Shown here: positions 36,051 to 48,900 of the stretch, piece by piece | Layout of the letters: each line of letters opens with the position of its first letter | Numbering within the stretch: the first letter of the stretch is position 1 | NCBI GenBank assembly: GCA_963693085.1 | Contig: OY856411.1 | Location: forward strand, 68,251,001 to 68,315,000 | Reading direction: 5' to 3' | DNA: 64,000 nucleotides | Source of the DNA: Alisma plantago-aquatica | Lineage: Eukaryota; Streptophyta; Magnoliopsida; Alismatales; Alismataceae | Made by a program: the position numbers and the translations under genes | The notes under the pieces: generated by a model | Seen by the model: only the letters and a program-made list of their open reading frames with translations | Told to the model about the DNA's origin: nothing | Databases searched by the model: none

Positions 36051-37749
36051 ATGGCTTCCAATAGGAGAAAGAGAGTCACCCCTTCTGGAGCACCATCCTC
36101 CTCCACCAACTCATGCCTCATCCCCTTTGATGATACCTTCTTTGTCTCCAATGAAGTTCTAGATAGGTACAAAGAGCTCCTTACTAGGAACCCCATCCCT
36201 TTCCATGCCTTGTTTGAGCCTCATCCGCATAGACAAAAGGTTATAGATCATGTTGTTGAGTTTTTGTACGACCACCACCTATCTGCCATGAGTGTTGAAC
36301 GCCCATGCTATAACAACTCCATCACAAGCACTAAGGCAGTTCACAAATTCTATAAAATCCTATCATGGAAATATGACACTCTTGTACCCCCACCAAATAC
36401 TCAAGTCATTCTTACTTCCATGATTGCTGGTAAGAAATTCCAAGTCTCAAAGGATACCTTGAATATCTTTTTCTCTGGGATTCAGGTAATCGACACATGG
36501 AGGAAGGATTACCCTGAGTATTTTGACCTCCTTGACCCTGAGGCCTTCTACAAGAAATATGATATCACTCTCCCTGACATACAACAAATTCTTGAAGAAG
36601 CCTCAGTTTTCCTATAGGAAGAAATTCACCCTTCCCTCCTCTGCCTTAGACCTGAAGAATTGCATTCTTGCCATGGTAGTCAACTACAATATTCATCCAA
36701 AGAAAAATCAAACTGAAATTGTAGAGAATATCGTGATGATTATGTTTTGTATCCTGAAGAACATCAGAGTCAAGTTGTCTTGATATATTCTCCATCACAT
36801 GACTTGATTCAACTCTAGTAAGAACACCCAAGGTACCCACCCACCCTACCCAGCCTTGATCTGTTGTCTTTTTCAATATATTACTGGGAAGTCTCTTCTT
36901 CATGATCTTCAATACAAATCTGCTAGAAAAGGAGTCTGTATCAGTGAGACCATAATTCAGAAGAGCATGCCTTCATCGTCCTCTACCACACCTGGAACCT
37001 CCACCTCCTCAGCCATCCTGACCTACTCGAGCCTTGTTTAATGTATCAAATGAAACCATCATGGGTTACATGATGCATCAGTAGGTGTATAACCTTCAAG
37101 TTCAGGAGCATATACATCAGGATCTCTGTGTTATCAGGTCTACCATGAACCTATCCTATGGCCATCCTATCCTACCTACCATCCCTACCCAATAGGTAAT
37201 AATGCATCCTATGCATACCATCACGTTTACCCAACCCCTCCACATGTTTCTAATGTATCCTATGCATACCATCACGTTTACCCAACCCCTCCACCTATTT
37301 CTTTTGTTGATACATACTCTGTTATTAGTGGATCTACCCCTAGAGTGCTACCTCTCCCTGTTGGTCCTATAGCTACCTTTATTGTGATACTTGGCACCTA
37401 TGCTCCCACTTTTCCCCAAGCCTAAGAGTTGCATGATCTTGGTATGTCTTGGGCTGAGCAGAATGCCATGTGGTCTGATCATGGTTTTGGTCTTCCTATC
37501 GATGAGGAGATGCCCAACTAGGTTGATGAGGAAGCTACTGCTGATGAGGAGGAGGCGTCTGAGGATGGTTCATATGGTTCTAATTATGGCTTTATTGATG
37601 CATATGGTAATGAAGGTGAAGCTTCTATCTCTGTTGCACCTTCAGATGAAGATGACTACAAGCTTGAAGTTTTTGATGATGATGTTGACGATGATGATGA
37701 TGATGATGATGATGTGGACATCGATAGCCTAGACATTTATATGTTTTAG
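36051..37749 (+). pseudogene. Env-like post-pol frame of Sirevirus F
   Basis: Starts ATG at 36051 and is open for 188 codons to 36617. It then continues in other frames to a stop at 37749. Residues 25-150 (LDRYKELL, VHKFYKILSWKYD, KKFQVSKDTLNIFFSG) match the layout of the plant retrotransposon domain often labelled putative plant transposon protein. The second half has a Ser/Thr/Pro stretch near 36970, a 17-residue unit repeated twice (37201-37302) and an acidic tail with a run of Asp encoded by GAT repeats (about 37675-37720). No signal peptide is obvious, so 'env-like' refers only to its position. Function unknown. Confidence 0.65.
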
Positions 37750-38110
37750 TTTTTAGTCAGTAGATGTTGATCATATATATCTTTCTAGACTATTTTGTGC
37801 CAAAAACATCTGGGCACATTAACTGAGATGTACTATTTCTATCATCATGTTGTTTTTCATCATTTTGTCTTGTAGTTTTTTTTAGGAAATGCGTTTTGTG
37901 TTGTAATATGAATCATATGTACACTTACTCTTTGGATGACTATATCTCATGAGTTCGTGCTATGTTTCCCATATTTTAATTATGACTTTGATTGTTTGAC
38001 TCTCTCTCATGTGTGCTATGAGGTTGCATGTTTTTATCTTGTGGATTGAATGTTTTGGTTGTGCTTGGAGAAGACCTACTTTTGTGCTCTTCTTCCCCTT
38101 ACTTTTTGAT
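37750..38110 (+). other. Non-coding sequence after env-like frame
   Basis: AT-rich, no credible frame; leads to the first of two PPT-like motifs. Confidence 0.5.
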
Positions 38111-38129
38111 AATGCCAAAAGGGGGATAT
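38111..38129 (+). promoter_or_regulatory. Extra PPT-like motif of F
   Basis: AATGCCAAAAGGGGGATAT resembles the true PPT (ATTGCCAAAAAGGGGGAGAA at 38401) 290 bases downstream. Repeated PPT-like motifs before the 3' LTR are a known Sirevirus trait. Confidence 0.7.
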
Positions 38130-38400
38130 AAGGTCAATGTTTTTAAGCTTAACCATATTGCTTTTATTGCTTATGTGATCCTTTTCTTGTTCGGTGTATG
38201 CTTTATCATGTGACTTGCTAAAGGACCATATAGTATATACATGTTATATTTCTTTATGTAGAAAGACTAACTATGTAGGTAAGAGTGAGCATAGATTGAG
38301 GGGAGCAATTTGCATTGTTGAAACTATGAATCCCCTTGCAATTCACAAGTCTAAGGTATAACTTTACATATCCCTATAATATGTTGAGGAACGGCTTGTC

Positions 38401-38420
38401 ATTGCCAAAAAGGGGGAGAA
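38401..38420 (+). promoter_or_regulatory. Polypurine tract of F
   Basis: AAAAAGGGGGAGAA ends directly at the 3' LTR start TGTTGACTTG. Confidence 0.9.
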
Positions 38421-39884
38421 TGTTGACTTGAGAGTTATACATTGTCCATATATTGATAATGACTTAACCCTTCCATTCATATGTATCTAATATGTTTGTT
38501 TAAGATTTTTTTCAGGATTAGGTACATGAAAAGGATCAAATTCTACAAGCCCTAGCTTGTCCAAGTTCAAGTCAAAAGCAATGCAAGTGTGCAATTTGGA
38601 AAATCACTCTAAACCACCTTAAAATATTTTTGTAATCACTTGTATTGATGATATTACTTGTGACTAAGATGAAAAAAATAGGGACACTTAATTCCAACTT
38701 TTGGTCGCACATAAATCATTTTGAAAAAATTGCCACAACAACTCTGTCGGTTGAGTTTGTATCTCGAACGACCAGTGATCAATTTTTTAAAATGGATCAA
38801 TCATTCGAGTTGTACACTCACTAAACTCAACCGACTGATTTGCTGACCAAAAATGATTTTGACTCATCGGTCGAGTTTCCCAAGACAAAATTGACTGATA
38901 GTTTGAAAATTGTCTATGTCGGATAGTGAAACAGTTGAGTTACCTTTATTGAATCTCAACTGAATGTATTGTACAAAAAATGTAGAAAAATTGATTCCAA
39001 CCATTAGATAGTTGTTAGACATGAAAATAATTCGTTGCAAGTTGTAAAACAACTATTTTTCATTCTTAAGTGATGCCACACTCAAAGGAACAACCCCAAC
39101 TATAAATAGGACCTCTTGGAGTTCATTCCAAGGTTGCTTATTCATGCTATCCTTGGTCCTTATTATATTTGAGTGTATTGCAACCCTTTGAGCCCCTTTC
39201 TCTCTCTCATTTACAAAGCATTTTGTGATTATGAGTGAGTTAGTCATGTTGTAAGAGATATACCTCCATGTTATCTTGTAAATCTCTCATTCCTTCTGTC
39301 CTCCCAATCCCCTTTCTTAAAGAGAAAAGGTTGAAGTGATCTTTATCGAGTGAAGGAGGAGTTGGTGTTCTTCTTCAAGGTTGAAGAAGGTGTGAAGATC
39401 TTCTTCAGGTGAAGGAAAAGGATAGGGCAGAAGATTCAAGAAGAGTGGGTAATTCCTTCAAGGCCAAAGACTTGATGCAAGTGTGGGTAAGTCCTTGATG
39501 AAGGCTAAAGACATCTTGATCAAGTGGGTAAGTTCTTGTTTAGGTGAAAAACTCTTGTCTTAAATAGGTAAGTCATTGGATGAATGGTGGTATACTTGTA
39601 TCTCTTATGATGGAATATAAGTATACATGGGTTGCAAAGTTCTAGAGGTTGACCTCTCTAGGTAGTGGATTGACGGTATCCTAGTTTGGAGATTGGAACC
39701 ACTCTAACCACCTTGTCCAATTGTATGTTTCAATCTCTCTCATCCTTGATGTGCTTGCTTATATAGGACCTCAAATTGTTATTAAGATTTTGGTTTCAAT
39801 TGATATAATTTGAAGGTCTAACTATTCTTGTGAGTATTTTTGAAGCTCTATTCACCCCCCCCCTCTAAAACCCTAGATCTAACA
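38421..39884 (+). repeat. 3' LTR of Sirevirus F
   Basis: 1464 bp, TGTTGACTT...GATCTAACA. TATAAATA is at 39101-39108. The last palindrome is kept in altered form: GTTGAG (38934-39) with CTCAAC (38955-60), against GTCGAG/CTCGAC in the 5' LTR. Confidence 0.92.
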
Positions 39885-40330
39885 TAGAGGTGGTGTTATT
39901 ATATGAGGAGGTGGAACTTTGGGAGGAATGGTTCTATAAGGTAGTATGAGCGTCAGAATTAGAAATGAAGTTAGAAGGGGAGGATGTTCTATTGTGAGAG
40001 GGTGGAGTTATTTTGGATGTTTTCTTAGTGTGATTTTTTGGTGGATGGTGTTATTCATTGTATCCTTTACCTTCTCCCCTAACTCTTTCTTATTTTCCAA
40101 ATAGTGATGGAGAGATGATGATTTTAGGCTTTATAACGGTTGCGCAGATATGAGGTGGAGGTGGATAAATATGGGTTGATAGGGGTGGAGGAGACTTGTT
40201 AGATGTAGGGCAAGGACTACCATAGTTCTAGGAAGCTTTGCTGGGTCTTAGAGGAGGCAGATCCAACCTTGTAGATATTGTGTCATCGTAGTCTAGATTT
40301 TTTGTGCGAAATGACCATGGTGTCAGTTTG
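39885..40330 (-). pseudogene. Decayed env-like frame of E, 5' part
   Basis: Continuation of the E locus on the other side of F. On the minus strand one frame reads as Ser/Pro/Thr-rich (SHNRTSSPSNF, NHSSQSSTSSYNNTTS) and meets the Sirevirus target site. The two sides read as one low-complexity, stop-containing frame if F is removed. Identity is inferred from context. Confidence 0.3.
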
Positions 40331-43300
40331 AAATGAGGAGGGTTGTGATATTCCTAAAAAATTACTTAATTTGTCGAACCCCATCCCACCATGGCCATTT
40401 TGGATAGAATGATCATGTTGGGATAGACAAATCAAGATCATTTTGGGTGGAATTGTAAGATACCCAAATCTAAACTCATAGCTTATCCTTCATTTTTCCC
40501 AAGTGTGCATGATCTCCTTTTCCTAAAACTTTATAAAATTAGGAGAACATGGAGTTAAAAATATACCATTTTAGTATATATGAGGTCCTAAGGATAAATT
40601 TGAGTAAGTTTTCAATTGAGGTCGATTTTGCAAAATTCACCCATGAATGAAATTTTGGGTTTAATTTTAGCACATGAGAGCATTCCTAGGATTGAAGGTA
40701 GAAGTAAAATAGATGAATACATAACACTACACCAAAAATTATTATTGAAAAATATATATTAATTTATTAATTTAAATTAAATTAATCAAATAATATATCA
40801 AACATTTCCAATAGAAGAAACTAATGGTAAAATTGGATTCCTCGTACTCTAATTGTCCTTCTTACCAATTTTCATGAAAATCGGAGGTTATTTGATGCCT
40901 CTATTAAACTTAGGAAATAATAAACCTATTTTCATTTGATTTCATCATTTAATGGGGTCAAGCCTCTATAGTCTATTAATTTATGTATGTATTGCCTTCT
41001 TACTCATCATGCATGACCCCTCCCGCTCAGAATCATAGGGTGCCACTTTGTAACTGACATTGGTTTTCTTCACCCTTAACTGGTGGCTCACCAGTCCTCC
41101 TCATATCTAACTTGTCTTCTCCTTTCCATTTGTTCCTCATCCTTCTCTTCTTCTCTTCCTCTCCTCCTAATTAAACCTCCATCTCCTTCCTTCTTCCACA
41201 ACCCAATGCTAACCCTATCCAAATGCATCTCCTTACCCAATGTGCTTGCCACCATGCAGAATAACTGCCATCAAATCTACTTGTCGCTCACCTTCATGGA
41301 GTTCAAGCTCTTCCACAAATTGTGGTGGTGCTTCTAAGAACAAGTTGTTGTGCCCTCAAATCAAAACTCATTAACATGCATGCAAACATCTCCCCAATAC
41401 TGATATTGCCACCCTTCAATGCTAACAACACCACAACCACCTTGCACCACCACTTCTTCTTCCACGCATCAGAACTCATTTTTTTGCTCCCTATTACATG
41501 TAACTCCTCCACAAGAATCCCTTAATACCTCCTTGTCACCACTTTATTCAACTCTTCTTCTTCTCATCCATGTAGGAAAGAAGAGCACAGGAATAACATA
41601 ATCATCCTTAGTTGGGTTTCATTTGCCCCTCCACCTCTACGCACCCACCAATGGGTTGTGTACCTTCCAAGCCATCAAATGTGCACACCATTGTTGCTAC
41701 CACATACATGTGCCTACTAGGAGAGGAGGGAGTAGGGTCAAAGTCCAGATGATGGATCTCTAATACACATATCTAGAATTGGTGATCGTGAATCAGGTGC
41801 TAGTGCAGGAAATCATCAATAATTGTATGCAATATGGGTGTCATGTTGTCTTCATAGTAGCTAGCATGGATGATGAGAAAGAGGAGGCATAGGTTTCATA
41901 ACTATACCTAGATGCATGTCCCTCTACCTCTTGTGAGATTAGTTCTTCTAAGCATCTCATTTACCATCTAAATCAGAAACCGAACGACACTACTTAGCCT
42001 TATTGTAACCTTCATGGTACTCTAGCCACCGTGATGCTAGATATACCTCTAAAAAGTCTAGGCAACTCCAGCGATGAGGCTACAACTAAATCACTTCACC
42101 AATATCAACTAAGAACTATGTAGCTCGGTATGCTAGTATAATTTTCCACTAATATTGTATATACCTAGACTAAACATGACTAGGTTATTGTTGTCAAAAT
42201 ATGACTAAATAAATTCACCCTAGTAGGTAGTAAGATTACCATGTCAATTCAATAGTATATTCTTGTTATCTTATAAATCTAAGTAATAGATTTAAAGTAT
42301 CAAAATCTAAATACAATTGATTATGACACTTGATTTATCTATCCATGTATATAGATAATCATGATGAATATATTGATATGAGTGATTACTAATACACATA
42401 TGTACGTGTGAATGTCTTATTTTTCTTGACATGCTACTTTTATAAACTTAGTTAGTAATGAAATATTAAATAAGATATTGACAATGATAAATATATTACA
42501 CATACAAGAAAATCATGCATATTGGTAGAATAAAACATAGGGAGACTTTATGTACTAATGAACTTGTCGTGTATGTATTATACTAAAAAATGTAGTGTCC
42601 TTTAACCTAAGAATATATAATTGTATAATGATGACAATTTAGGTAATATTATAGTTACTTGAACTCTAAGCCTAGTCATAATGATAAAAAATAGCTTGTT
42701 GGATCAATGGAACCTAGATTTCAATATATATTAAATCATTGATAGAATTAGATATGGTTATGTGGTTTCTTTTTGGCTAGTGGGTTATGTGATTACATAA
42801 TGTGAGATATTTGTACAATGTCATTTTGGATATCTAAAACCCTATATACCCATATATGTATACATATTTTATGATAACTAGATAATACAGAGAATACATA
42901 CTAATACACGTGCTAAATATGATGTTAGAAAAGATATTGAATCATATTGTAGTAGAGAAAGAATTATATTTAAGACCTAAACTGGATAAATGCACCTTAC
43001 AAACAACATATATATGTAATCCAGACATATCTAGACTTATGTGGCTAAATTTGGATCTTAGAACTAAAAAATTAATCTAACGGGTCATGTGTTCACTTAA
43101 TGTGATTAAAACCCTTATATGTCATTAGGTAATTGGGAGTAGGATAGGAAAAGTATGAAAATTTATAATAGGGATGCATACACATGCTCACCTTGGTTTT
43201 CACTAACATACATTATGTGTTCCTTGGATGAATACTTGACTTTCGAGACCAAGTATCCCTATTGAACTAACCAATAGTCGTGAAGACCATGTAAGTGAAA

Positions 43301-43599
43301 TCTCTATTTGATAGTTAGGAATTTATTCAACTTTAATATACATTTTACCATAATAAGGCATATTTTGGCAACACTTCTTCTAATTTATAGTTAATATGCC
43401 CTCTAATGGCAATCGTTCTAAAAAACCCCGATATTGTATTTGTTCATATCATATTGGGTTTGTATCCCCTCTTGCCATGTTATTAATCTTGTTGGTGTAA
43501 TTGATGGACATGTGTCTTTCATTCTACAATTGCATGTAATATTAGACTAAGATAACTAATACGGATATCTATGAATAACCATTATGAAGCGTATTTCCA

Positions 43600-43672
43600 C
43601 TCGGTGTGCATCTTTCCACCTCTGATATATAAAGGGGTGCGTCTTTCCATACAGAGCACACCTTTCCACCCA
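43600..43672 (+). promoter_or_regulatory. TATA box and CTTTCCA repeats in G
   Basis: TATATAAAGG at 43626-43635 lies among three copies of a CTTTCCA string (GTGCATCTTTCCACC, GTGCGTCTTTCCAT, ACACCTTTCCACCC). GGTG...CACC can form a short hairpin. The site is about 0.65 kb from the reconstructed LTR end, near where D has its hairpins and TATA-like box. Confidence 0.4.
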
Positions 43673-43888
43673 ACTTTACTTAACAATGACTCAGTGGTGT
43701 TTTTGGTCTACCATAGATAGCTTTAGTCTAAATTATCTGCATGCAACGGTTAATTTTTTGATACCGTGGATTATGAAATGGTAGACTCATTTGGTTCAAA
43801 AAAATTATTTGCCTCATTTTTTTGAAGTTTATCCTCTTTCTTAGTTCTTTCAAACTTGCCTAATTTTTCATATCTCTATCTTGAGTGA

Positions 43889-43893
43889 GAACC
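43889..43893. repeat. Target-site duplication of Athila H, left
   Basis: GAACC before TGACACG; repeated at 56919-56923. Confidence 0.92.
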
Positions 43894-45483
43894 TGACACG
43901 ATTTTACCGTGCGTATAACGCAAGTGTACGCGTCAGAGTAATATAGGCCTTGTGAGGCCCGAGTCGAACACATGGACACTTAACTATTGGTAGACTACTT
44001 ACTAACTACTCGCGATCAGCTAGGCCGATTAAAAGGTTTTGAGAGTTGATTGAAAAATAAAAGAAAACAAAGCAATCGATTAAATGTTTAGTTTAATCAA
44101 ATTAGATGGGAATCTTTAGGATTGTGGTTTCATCGCGGGTTCTCGTTGTATTTATTTCTATATAGTTAATCACACTCATCTCTCATTCTGGGTAATGGCA
44201 TGTAGTCAGAATTGTTCACTGTCGTGATACAATTCACTCCCTAAATCTAGGTCGGTTCCACGGTCGTAGTAACCTATACCCTAAACTAGGTGCATGAAGA
44301 CCATACTCTGGGTTTCCACCATTAATTGTACATCACCTTGTTCAAGGGATTTATTAATTAATGTGAATTTCGTCTCTTTTCAACCGTTAATTCTTCTTTC
44401 AAAGCAATTAAAGGCATTAGCTTATCATTAGGGTGATTAATCATAATGATATAATGGAGAAAACTAAATCATACCACGGATTTAAGAGACAAAATATGAA
44501 ATACTATGAGAAAAACATCACACAACGATTACCCGGGCTACTCCCGGTCCTAAAGACGAAGGAGATTAGCCCCGCATGTTCATCTCAACGCAAGACATGG
44601 TGGAAGAAGGGGAAAACATGGATAAATGTGAATGAAAGTGATGTAAACCCCTGAACAGAGAATATCTGAGCATTCCTCGACGTAGAGTGTGCAATCTACA
44701 GCCTTCCGATGGTGGAAAACATCTTCTTCGGCTCTCGGAATGGTCGGGGCATGCTTCTGGGCTCTGTTCTCCTCTCCACACCTACTCGGGACTTGTGCAG
44801 CAGCTAATGATGTGATATATCACTCCTGGCCGCCATCATTAGGTATAAACACTAAATTAGATCATCGAAATATCACCATCGTTGGATTCGGGGCGATCTC
44901 GAACAAACACTAATCTAACGGCGTCAATACCATCGATGTGAGTCGATGGTATCGACAAGTTCTCTTTGTTCTCTGACGCTCCACCTGATGCAGACTCGAT
45001 ACCATCGACTCGGGTCAATGATATCGATACCTTTAGGTGTCAGTTTTGTCACCTTTCCGACACTGAAGTTGTAGAACGTCGATAGTATCGACTTTTGTGT
45101 CGATAGTATCAACAAGTTGATTGCTGACTCACTGAAGGTATCTCGATACCATCGACTTCAATGTTGATAGTATCGACTCATCTTGGCTCCTTGTGGCTGT
45201 CTCACGGTGACTGTGTCGATACCATCAAAACAGGTGGATGGTATCGAAAACTGTGTATACGCATTTTTTCCTGAAATTGCAAGACAGAACCAAATCAGCT
45301 AAGCTAAAACCCATTATTATAATCATTTATACTCATAAAGATAAAAGATGAGAGATTTGATACATAATGAGATTATAGACTAAAGTAAGTGAATTATGTG
45401 ATACTAATCCACAAAAATGACTAATGAACACATATAATGCATGTAAAACAAGTCTATAAATGCAACTCAAAATCATCGCATCA
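43894..45483 (-). repeat. 3' LTR of Athila H
   Basis: 1590 bp; in element sense TGATGCGATG...CGTGTCA. Five GTCGATACCATCGAC-type palindromes lie at 44923-45248, 235-560 bases after the LTR start, i.e. in U3. Confidence 0.95.
44923..45248 (-). promoter_or_regulatory. Five-palindrome array in 3' LTR of H
   Basis: Paired 15-mers at 44923-37/44942-56, 44995-45009/45014-28, 45078-92/45099-113, 45142-56/45163-77 and 45215-29/45234-48. Each is an imperfect inverted repeat of GTCGATACCATCGAC with a 4-6 base loop, at about 65-85 base spacing. Confidence 0.85.
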
Positions 45484-45493
45484 AACTCCCCTA
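45484..45493 (-). promoter_or_regulatory. Polypurine tract of H
   Basis: The minus strand reads TAGGGGAGTT directly before the LTR start TGATGCG; CGAGGACAAGCAATG lies upstream. Confidence 0.8.
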
Positions 45494-47120
45494 AGCTTAA
45501 ACATTGCTTGTCCTCGAGCATCAGAACTATAGAATAAAATTGCGAGGGTCAACTAAAGAACATATTATCACAACAGGCCTTGCCAAATGATCACGGCCAG
45601 GCATTCACCTACCGGCCCTCACTAACCACAGAATGATAATTACCCTCAAGGCGACAATGATCATCCATAAGAGATGTCTACCCTAAGATTGATTAACATT
45701 ATCACATAAGGCAGTTAACATAATAAAATCCTTTGGTTCAGGCTTGGTGCATCTTTGTGATCTTCTATCTACGTTGCTCGTTTCCTAACTACCATCTAAA
45801 TGTAAGCAGCTCTCCTAATATTAATGAGTGAGGAGATAATCACGGTGGCCTACCCATTCGAGCAACAGGTGGATGGAATAGGTGGTTGTGTAAGAAATGG
45901 AAGAGCAATACATTTTTAACATGCAAAAATAACAAAAATGACCTAAATGATGCATATGCAAATGAAAGTGCCCTAATGCCTACATTTTGGGTGGAATAAT
46001 GCATGTTCCTACTATTCCATCTCATGTGAGATAGAATATCTACAAACTACATAGTGTACTTATTCTTCCTATTATACCGGTGAGACAACATCTTTTCTCC
46101 CTCTAAACTCAGCCTTTTTTTTCTTTCTTTTTTTTCTATTCTCTTTTTTTTCAAGCCCTACTTTCTCTCAAATTGGCAACTGTAAAATGTACAAAATTTT
46201 TCAGAAATTTTTTTTCTCTTTCTTTCTTTTTCTTCTTTTTTGGGCTTATTTTCACTTAGTTGTTATCCTTGAGGCATTAAAACTTAATTTTAGAGAGTAT
46301 AGAGCGAGTTATCTGCTTCTCTTATTTTTCAGAAGAAATAAGGCACATATTGTCCTATATGCGCAAAGATATGGTAGAATGCAACTACATGAGATTAGTT
46401 ATGCAACTGTGATGACATGCACTCAATAATGTGTGCATGCATGATTCATCTACAATTTTTTCATTTTCCATTTTTTAATGCAAAATCAAACTAAAATGCA
46501 ATCCTACCTAAATTCTATGCAATCAAAAGACAAAAACAATAATGTGCTTCCAAATCTTATGGTGGAGTATGAAAACAATGACGTGGATAGATCACAAGAT
46601 TAATTGACTGAACAATTGGAAAATATTATATGTCCCTCCTTACTGACCTGTGTAACAATTAAGAGGTTTCTCTCTCTTATTTCAAATTAAGGTATCATTA
46701 CCATTTGGTTAGTTTAGGCTCAAAGAACCAATTTCGTCCACTTTTCATGAATCATAGGCATGTACAGTTGTGGTCTTCTGTTTTAAAGTTGACAAACCCA
46801 ATTATTTTCATAAGTCATATGCTCAAAGTTGAACAAAACAAGCTTGCAAATTCACTAAAAATTTTCAAATTGACCCCTGATTCCCATGTGACAAACAAAG
46901 AGATGACATATTTGTATAGACATCCACGATTACACTAGATAGAATGTGGATCCTAAAAACTAAGAAAATTACTAGAACAACCGAAAAGGCAATAAATGAT
47001 AAAAACTAAAAGTAAAAGATAGAAAAAGATAGAAGTTGTTCCATCTCCCCCCCAAGCATGAATTCGATTATGGCCTCATAGTCAAAAACAATCTTAAAAG
47101 GTGGAATAGTGATACCAATC
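45494..47120 (-). other. 3' untranslated part of H
   Basis: About 1.6 kb between the end of the env-like frame and the PPT. No credible frame. It holds polypyrimidine runs at 46112-46152 and 46207-46241 (polypurine on the element strand). Confidence 0.6.
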
Positions 47121-48708
47121 ATAGCTCAGGTGGTGGAGGGTACTGCGGGGCGGTGGGATTCCATGATGGATACTGCCCCTAAAAATCCAGATCATACTGG
47201 GGCATGGGCGGAGGTTGAGGATATCCCCCGAAGTAGTTCTGGCTCTAATAGTTGTCGTAGAACGGATGTTGCTGCTCGATCCTTCCCAACCTGTCATAGA
47301 CTTTTTGTTAATTGGCGAACAACTGACGCTCGTTCTCAAAGATAGCTTGCTAATTAACATAGAGTTGATTTGTAGTCTCCTGAATATCAGCAAATGACGC
47401 AGTGTGCCGCTGTTGCGTCTGTTGGATCTCCTACAGCATAGAATACATTCCCTACATAGAATAGACATCCTCTCCTTGTTGAGAGGGCTGAGGTGGTGGA
47501 GGCTACGAAGATGATGATGCACCCCGGTGGAAGCGTGGATGCTTCCGCGGTGCCACTCATGAACGAAGAGGGGTGAAAGCCTCCTCTTCCTCTTCTTGTT
47601 GGTCGCCGTCATTATTGTTGTCGTCGTCACCTACATCTTCCTTGTCGGATTCGTCGATGGAAATAATGGGCCACCGGAAATGTTGAGCTCCCTGGATGTT
47701 GAAGATGGGATCGGGAAGCGCACACTCCTGGTACTCCTGGTTGACATGGCATTGTGCATAGGCCACGCCATCACGGAGCGTAAGAAGGTTGGAGCGGTGC
47801 ATATGATGCAGGTTGCCTTTGTTCCTGTTAGACAAAGGAGTGAGTTGGGAAAAATCCAACCCAAGTAAGAGAGACAACGGTGTGATAAGCCCCCCAAAGT
47901 TGATAGGAGCTTTTCGTGTACTCCTTCGCACGGCCAACACACGCGTCAAGAAAAACGTGCCCCAATTGCACTCATCTCGCTTTAACATCTTATACAAAAA
48001 GAACAAGTCTGTCTCTTGAAATTTATTGAGAGAAAGGTCGCCTCGAGAAAATAACATAGTACACAGCATGCGATGTAGAATCCGCATAAAGGTATGCTCA
48101 AAATAAGCGATAGCTGCATTATGATAGTTGACGGACTTGCCTGGAGGCGCGGTTACTAGCTGAGAAAAGATGTCATCATAATCTGTCTGGTTGTCCAACC
48201 TCGTGTGTTGAGTTGGAGAATGGTACCAGTTGTAAATTGAATTGAACTACTGGAGGGTAAGATTGTAATTGTTGTTGTACATCCGAAAAGAAACGCGGCC
48301 CTTGATCCATTCCCGATCGGTAGCGATGAGGTCGTTAGGCACGACACATATATCCAGCGATGCCATAAAATCTATTACTAACTCCTTGTAGGTCGGCCAC
48401 TCGCCAAAGAAGGGGTGGCCCTCGGTGTGAAACTGAACCTCGTCAGACCTCCTTTTCATATGTTGCGCTTGCCATTGAAGGACATAAGCGAGATTGTCCT
48501 TGAACCCAAGGTCGCGGATCATGGTATGATCAACGTATCGGGTTGGCTTGATCTTATACTTGAGCAAATCCTGATATATCTTCCGTACTTCCGCTGAAGG
48601 ATGAACAATCCTCGGACGAGGAATGGATCCGGGTGGTGGAGGAACAAAAGTCGGGATCTCCATCGGGGCCGCCCTTGAAGAAGACGCTCCTTCTGTCCGC
48701 ACCATCAT
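47121..48708 (-). pseudogene. Env-like post-integrase frame of Athila H
   Basis: The first ATG is at 48708 (MMVRTEGASSS), after a TATA box at 48901-48909. The frame is open to 48250, broken by one TAG at 48247-48249, then open in the same frame to 47557 (acidic tail, QQEEEEEAFTPLRS). After that TGA the frame goes on with stops to about 47125: Pro/Gln-rich, then a coiled-coil-like NERQLFAN region and an Asn/Tyr/Pro tail. Residues 40-150 (VRKIYQDLLKY, TYKELVIDFMASLD, GRVSFRMYNNNYNL) and FFLYKMLKRDECNWGTFFL fit the plant retrotransposon domain. Most stops in the tail read as TAG or TAA. No membrane segment is clear, so envelope function is unproven. Confidence 0.7.
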
Positions 48709-48900
48709 CACAGAGAGAAAGTGAATAAGAGAAAGAGATCAGTGAAGGTCGGATAAGATGATCTCCGCTCAGTGCAGGGCTCGATGAAGATATCTTGATC
48801 CTTGGACGCTCAATGAAGGCCTCCAGTCGCTCAACAATGCTCAAAGAACAAGTGGAAGGAAGAAGCTCTGAAGGTGTGAAGATAATTGATAATCAACCTT

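Larger units (their letters stand above)
28773..39884 (+). mobile_element. Element F: full-length decayed Sirevirus (Ty1/copia) with env-like frame
   Basis: LTRs at 28773-30242 and 38421-39884 begin TGTTGACTT and end in AACA, with a PBS at 30245 and a PPT at 38401. Order: gag with a long coiled-coil region, protease, integrase, RT, RNase H, env-like frame. Integrase before RT defines copia. Sirevirus traits are the large gag with a CX2CX4HX4C knuckle plus coiled coils, repeated PPT-like motifs, LTR palindromes and a post-pol frame. Visible LTR divergence and many stops and frameshifts mean it is dead. It is inserted in the env-like frame of E. Confidence 0.9.
40453..43893 (+). repeat. Candidate 5' LTR of element G, segment 1
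   Basis: Starts TGTAAGATACCCAAATC, like the LTR start of C (TGTAACATACTGAATC). It is broken at 43893 by Athila element H. With H and solo LTR I removed it would continue through 56924-57067 and 58541-58782 to ...CTCTTTACA and a PBS, about 3.8 kb in total. It has no credible genes; plus-strand frames at 41083-41601 are short and overlap in different phases. The left boundary rests on motif similarity only. Confidence 0.45.

Noticed and set aside
41083..41601. Plus-strand frames with a hydrophobic Ser/Leu-rich start, resembling a secreted peptide
   Set aside because: Three short frames overlap in different phases in pyrimidine-rich sequence of a probable LTR; no stable product can be argued.
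47094..47630. A 178-codon minus-strand frame with many Arg/Ser
   Set aside because: Shadow frame; the env-like protein continues in another phase with acidic and Pro/Gln-rich composition.
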